Assembly: GCA_022712815.1 (NCBI GenBank)
Contig: JAFLJW010000331.1
Coordinates: 1 to 8,578 of the forward strand
Length of the DNA stretch: 8,578 nt
Direction: 5' to 3'
Source: Pseudodesulfovibrio sp.
Lineage (GTDB): Bacteria > Desulfobacterota > Desulfovibrionia > Desulfovibrionales > Desulfovibrionaceae
Position numbers and translations under genes: made by a program. A model generated the notes under the pieces. It was not told the DNA's origin. It did not search any database and saw only the letters and a program-made list of their open reading frames with translations. The first letter of the stretch is position 1, and every line of letters begins with the position of its first letter. Of the stretch, positions 6,525 through 8,578 are shown piece after piece.

Positions 6525-6791
6525 TTATTCTCCTTCCATCGTGGCTGTTATTTCGTCTTCCATGGCATTTGCCTTGCCCACGTACCAGATAAACAGAACC
6601 CACGTGATGGGATAGATGGCGATTGCCACGAGCCAGTAATGGAGCGGGAAGTTCAAAAAGCTGATGCTGCTTATGGTTTCACTTGCCAGGTAGACGAGCA
6701 GAAAGATGCTGATGACAAAGACAAAATACGGAACACCTACGCCAAGCGCGAACTTGAGTTGTTTTTTGCGGATAGCTTCGATTTGATCCAT
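6525..6791 (-). CDS. Small two-helix membrane protein, symporter small subunit (DUF4212/DUF485-like)
   Basis: This 88-residue protein has two hydrophobic segments (about 15-38 and 48-71), a basic N-terminus (IRKKQLK) and an acidic C-terminus (AMEDEITATMEGE). The NFPLHYW stretch (47-53) recalls the 'FPL-x-FW' motif of DUF4212 sodium/substrate symporter small subunits. The N-terminus is more like DUF485. Both families sit directly before ActP-like symporters, as here. One base separates its TAA (6527-6525) from the symporter ATG, and the symporter ribosome binding site overlaps its last codons. It probably assists or stabilises the symporter in the inner membrane. The frame is open to an ATG at 6884, but the ATG at 6791 is preferred: AGGGGG lies 7 nt upstream and homologous proteins begin near this point. 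Confidence 0.88.
   Translation of the reverse strand: MDQIEAIRKKQLKFALGVGVPYFVFVISIFLLVYLASETISSISFLNFPLHYWLVAIAIYPITWVLFIWYVGKANAMEDEITATMEGE
6530..6535 (-). promoter_or_regulatory. Ribosome binding site of the symporter inside the small gene's end
   Basis: The minus strand reads AAGGAG, 6 nt before the symporter ATG at 6523. It overlaps the last codons of the small membrane protein gene, which supports translational coupling. Confidence 0.85.
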
Positions 6792-6978
6792 GATTTTTCC
6801 CCCTAATGGTTTGTAAGTTTGCCGTTGATGCCCTTTTACAGTAGAGAATATGGAGGTCGCATTTCTTTTCAGGTAAACGGTCAAACTCGCACGGTTACAG
6901 GCAAGCGGCTTTTGATCCCGGCGGTTAACGGGGCGTTTTCACCGGTCAACGGTATCAAAAACGGCTATGAGGTAAGTA
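6792..6978. promoter_or_regulatory. Divergent intergenic region with four CGGTYA direct repeats
   Basis: This 187-bp gap must hold the start signals for both the symporter operon and the nucleotidyltransferase gene. CGGTCA or CGGTTA occurs on the plus strand at 6878, 6892, 6922 and 6943. The last two extend to CGGTTAACGG and CGGTCAACGG. The repeats are clustered and in one direction, which suggests a shared regulator binding site. I see no consensus sigma-70 promoter for either direction. Confidence 0.35.
6969..6973 (+). promoter_or_regulatory. Ribosome binding site supporting a TTG start
   Basis: GAGGT is followed by 5 nt and a TTG at 6979, directly after an in-frame TAA (6973-6975). The first in-frame ATG, at 7018, has no comparable site upstream. 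Confidence 0.55.
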
Positions 6979-8055
6979 TTGAGTCACGAATCAGGCGATA
7001 AGCGGCCACTAAACAGTATGGCGGATGGCGATTCAAGCGTGCCTGAAAGTTTGAACGTCGAACTGCTGACCATGGCTCGTGAGGGGAAGCTTACCGGGAT
7101 ACGGCGTACTCGTCTGGACCTCGTGCAGGACTGGCTGGACAAGGGGCTTTCTGCTGAAGAAACGTGCAAGCGGCTTTCTGCCTACAATCGTGACGTTATC
7201 ATGGCCGTGCTCGAAGCCCATGCCGAGGAGTACGAATGGCTGCGAGAGTGTACCTTCCTTGAATTCGGCTCCGGCGGGCGTGAGGAGCAGGTCATCGGCT
7301 CGGATCAGGACAATGGATTGCTCATGGACATTGATCCCGACCCCGACGAACTGGACGACTGCACCCAATCCATAGTCATAGCCCTTGACGGGGCTGGCCT
7401 GACCCTGTGCGAAGGCGATGTGATGGTCAGTAACGAGGAGTGGCGGGGCGATTTTGACACATGGCTGGCCCGGCTGACCAACTGGCTTTCCAATCCGGTG
7501 GAAAAAGGGTCGTGGCAGTCCGGCCTCATTCTCGATTTTCAGGCCGTGTTCGGTTCCAAGGATGAAGTTCTTCATCTGCGTGATCGGCTCTGGGAGTACG
7601 TAAGGACAAAGCCCATCGCCATTTCCATGCTCATTCAGGAACTGACCGACTACCGGTTGCCCTTGTCTTTTTTTGGTGCGTTCATCACAGAGACGGACGG
7701 CAACTGGCAGGGATGTCTCAATATCAAGAACAGTGTGCTCGCTCATCTGACCAACAGCACGCGCATTTTGGCCCTGAAATACAATCTGGCACCACACAAC
7801 ACCTGTGATCGAATCCGAATTCTGGCCGAGGGCGGGCATGTTTCAAGGAAGCATGGCGAGCGTTTGCTTGCTGCCTGGGAATACCTTCAGCGCAAGCGGC
7901 TTGAGATCGGGTTGTCCTGCGATGCAGAGGGCATCGAACCACACAACTACGTCAATCCCGCTGCTCTTGATGTTGAGGAAAAAGGACGGCTGAAAGTCTC
8001 CATTCAGGCCGTGGAGAAACTCGTGCGGCTGGTTCAGGCCGGATCAGGGTTGTAG
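6979..8055 (+). CDS. DUF294-type putative nucleotidyltransferase (GlnD-like), stand-alone
   Basis: This is a soluble protein of 358 residues. Residues about 25-90 are helical. The nucleotidyltransferase core follows, with GSGGREEQVIGSDQDNGL at 97-114. The glycine-serine pair and the D109/D111 carboxylates match the GlnD/DUF294 active site, and D186 in LILDFQAVFG is the likely third metal ligand. Residues about 215-350 match the helical DUF294 C-terminal domain. The family is thought to transfer a nucleotide to a protein partner, but the target is unproven. Many relatives carry N-terminal cyclic-nucleotide and CBS domains, which are absent here. Such genes are often found next to ActP-like symporters with a small subunit, as in this divergent arrangement, so control of transport is a fair inference. 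The start is probably TTG at 6979 (see the ribosome binding site). ATG at 7018 would give 345 residues. Confidence 0.88.
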   Translation: MSHESGDKRPLNSMADGDSSVPESLNVELLTMAREGKLTGIRRTRLDLVQDWLDKGLSAEETCKRLSAYNRDVIMAVLEAHAEEYEWLRECTFLEFGSGGREEQVIGSDQDNGLLMDIDPDPDELDDCTQSIVIALDGAGLTLCEGDVMVSNEEWRGDFDTWLARLTNWLSNPVEKGSWQSGLILDFQAVFGSKDEVLHLRDRLWEYVRTKPIAISMLIQELTDYRLPLSFFGAFITETDGNWQGCLNIKNSVLAHLTNSTRILALKYNLAPHNTCDRIRILAEGGHVSRKHGERLLAAWEYLQRKRLEIGLSCDAEGIEPHNYVNPAALDVEEKGRLKVSIQAVEKLVRLVQAGSGL

Positions 8056-8089
8056 TTTTCCCGGCTTCAAATTTGCATTTGCCTGACGA

Positions 8090-8109
8090 GCCGGCAGATA
8101 TCTGACGGC
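8090..8109. promoter_or_regulatory. 20-bp near-perfect palindrome before the glycosyltransferase gene
   Basis: GCCGGCAGATATCTGACGGC is symmetric except for one G/A pair. It lies 27 bp before the GTG start at 8136 and just upstream of a TATTAT (8115-8120) that could be a -10 box. No matching -35 is seen. AGCCGG (8089-8094) can alternatively pair with CCGGCT (8061-8066). It could be an operator or a leader hairpin. No T run follows, so it is not a good terminator for the preceding gene. Confidence 0.3.
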
Positions 8110-8135
8110 TTGCCTATTATATAAGGATAGTGTCT

Positions 8136-8578
8136 GTGAATGTTCTGATCATCAACCTGACCCGTTTTGGCGATCTGATTCAAACTCAGCCCGTGATTTC
8201 CGGCTTCAAGAGCCTTGGGCATCGCGTTGGTCTGGTTTGTCTCGATAATTTTGCGTCAGCCGCCTTGTTGCTGGACGGGGTGGATCATCTGTTCCCGTTT
8301 CCTGGGGCCGGGTTGCTGGCCGGGCTTGATGCGGACTGGCGGTTGGCTGTTCGGGATGCGACCGAGTTCAAAACCAATGTTCTCGCCACTTTTTTGCCGG
8401 ATCAAACAATTAATCTGACCCCGTCAGTTTCATCCAGATTGTTGGCATACGACCTGACTCCTGAAAACGGTCTGAGCGTCGGTTTCAGCGTCGATGAGTT
8501 TGGTTTTAACGCGGACACTTCATCATGGGCCGCATTTCTTCAAATGGCTGGTTCCAACAGGGGAGCCAGTCCGTTCAA
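8136..8578 (+). CDS. Glycosyltransferase family 9 (heptosyltransferase-like), 3' truncated by window
   Basis: The 147 residues present begin NVLIINLTRFGDLIQTQPVI, the classic N-terminal Rossmann strand and 'R-x-GD' turn of ADP-heptose:LPS heptosyltransferase-like proteins (GT-B fold). INLTPSVSSRLLA (92-104) matches the later strand where this family has 'D-x-x-x-NL-(T/S)'. The family adds heptose or related sugars to lipopolysaccharide core on the inner face of the inner membrane. The exact sugar is unknown. Relatives are about 330-500 residues, so less than half is visible. The start is GTG at 8136 with AAGGAT at 8123-8128 and a 7-nt spacer. The in-frame GTG at 8130 is too close to that site. 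The gene lies 80 bp after the nucleotidyltransferase gene on the same strand. Cotranscription is possible but there is no obvious functional link. Confidence 0.88.
   Translation, partial: MNVLIINLTRFGDLIQTQPVISGFKSLGHRVGLVCLDNFASAALLLDGVDHLFPFPGAGLLAGLDADWRLAVRDATEFKTNVLATFLPDQTINLTPSVSSRLLAYDLTPENGLSVGFSVDEFGFNADTSSWAAFLQMAGSNRGASPF

Noticed and set aside
4967..6592. A 541-codon open frame on the plus strand, antisense to the symporter gene
   Set aside because: Its product is very rich in Asp, Glu, Gln, Gly and His with no recognisable fold, as expected from the complement of hydrophobic membrane-protein codons. The opposite strand encodes a clear sodium:solute symporter.
2843..8578. A defence island, prophage or integrated element as the novel system
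   Set aside because: All recognisable genes are transport, radical SAM, nucleotidyltransferase or cell-envelope genes with similar base composition. No integrase, transposase, nuclease or attachment site is visible.

Overview
The window looks like chromosome of a moderately GC-rich anaerobic bacterium, most likely a sulfate reducer of the Desulfovibrio/Pseudodesulfovibrio group. This is inferred from gene content: a fused B12-binding-like radical SAM/DUF2344 protein, an OFA-type MFS carrier beside an ActP-like sodium:solute symporter with a small membrane partner, a DUF294 nucleotidyltransferase and a family 9 glycosyltransferase. No rRNA, tRNA, CRISPR array or transposase gene is visible.

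Layout. Positions 2-196 (+) hold the 3' end of an unidentified gene. It converges on a large radical SAM fusion gene (232-2763, -). Upstream of that, on the same strand, is a 112-residue Sm-like small protein gene (2843-3181, -) with a strong intrinsic terminator. That terminator lies only about 20 bp before the radical SAM start codon. Next is an OFA-family MFS transporter (3284-4564, -). A 384-bp intergenic region (4565-4948) follows. It holds a nested palindrome: two near-identical 29-bp hairpins exactly abutting a 153-bp segment with 17-bp inverted ends. Beyond it is a tightly coupled pair, a small two-helix membrane protein (6525-6791, -) and a sodium:solute symporter (4949-6523, -). Divergent from the pair is a DUF294-type nucleotidyltransferase (6979-8055, +), followed by the 5' part of a family 9 glycosyltransferase (8136 to the window end, +).

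How the genes may work together. The small membrane protein and symporter form one translationally coupled unit, probably for sodium-driven uptake of a small organic acid such as acetate, pyruvate or lactate. The divergent DUF294 protein carries an intact GlnD-like nucleotidyltransferase motif but lacks the cyclic-nucleotide and CBS sensor domains often fused to this family, so it is a candidate regulator of the transporter. The neighbouring OFA carrier may handle a related carboxylate such as formate or oxalate, but it is separated from the pair by hairpins that probably end the symporter transcript. The radical SAM gene and the Sm-like gene look unrelated to transport.

The points most worth a second look are the palindromic insertion-like element at 4703-4913, the symporter/nucleotidyltransferase divergon, and the terminator placed in the leader of the radical SAM gene.
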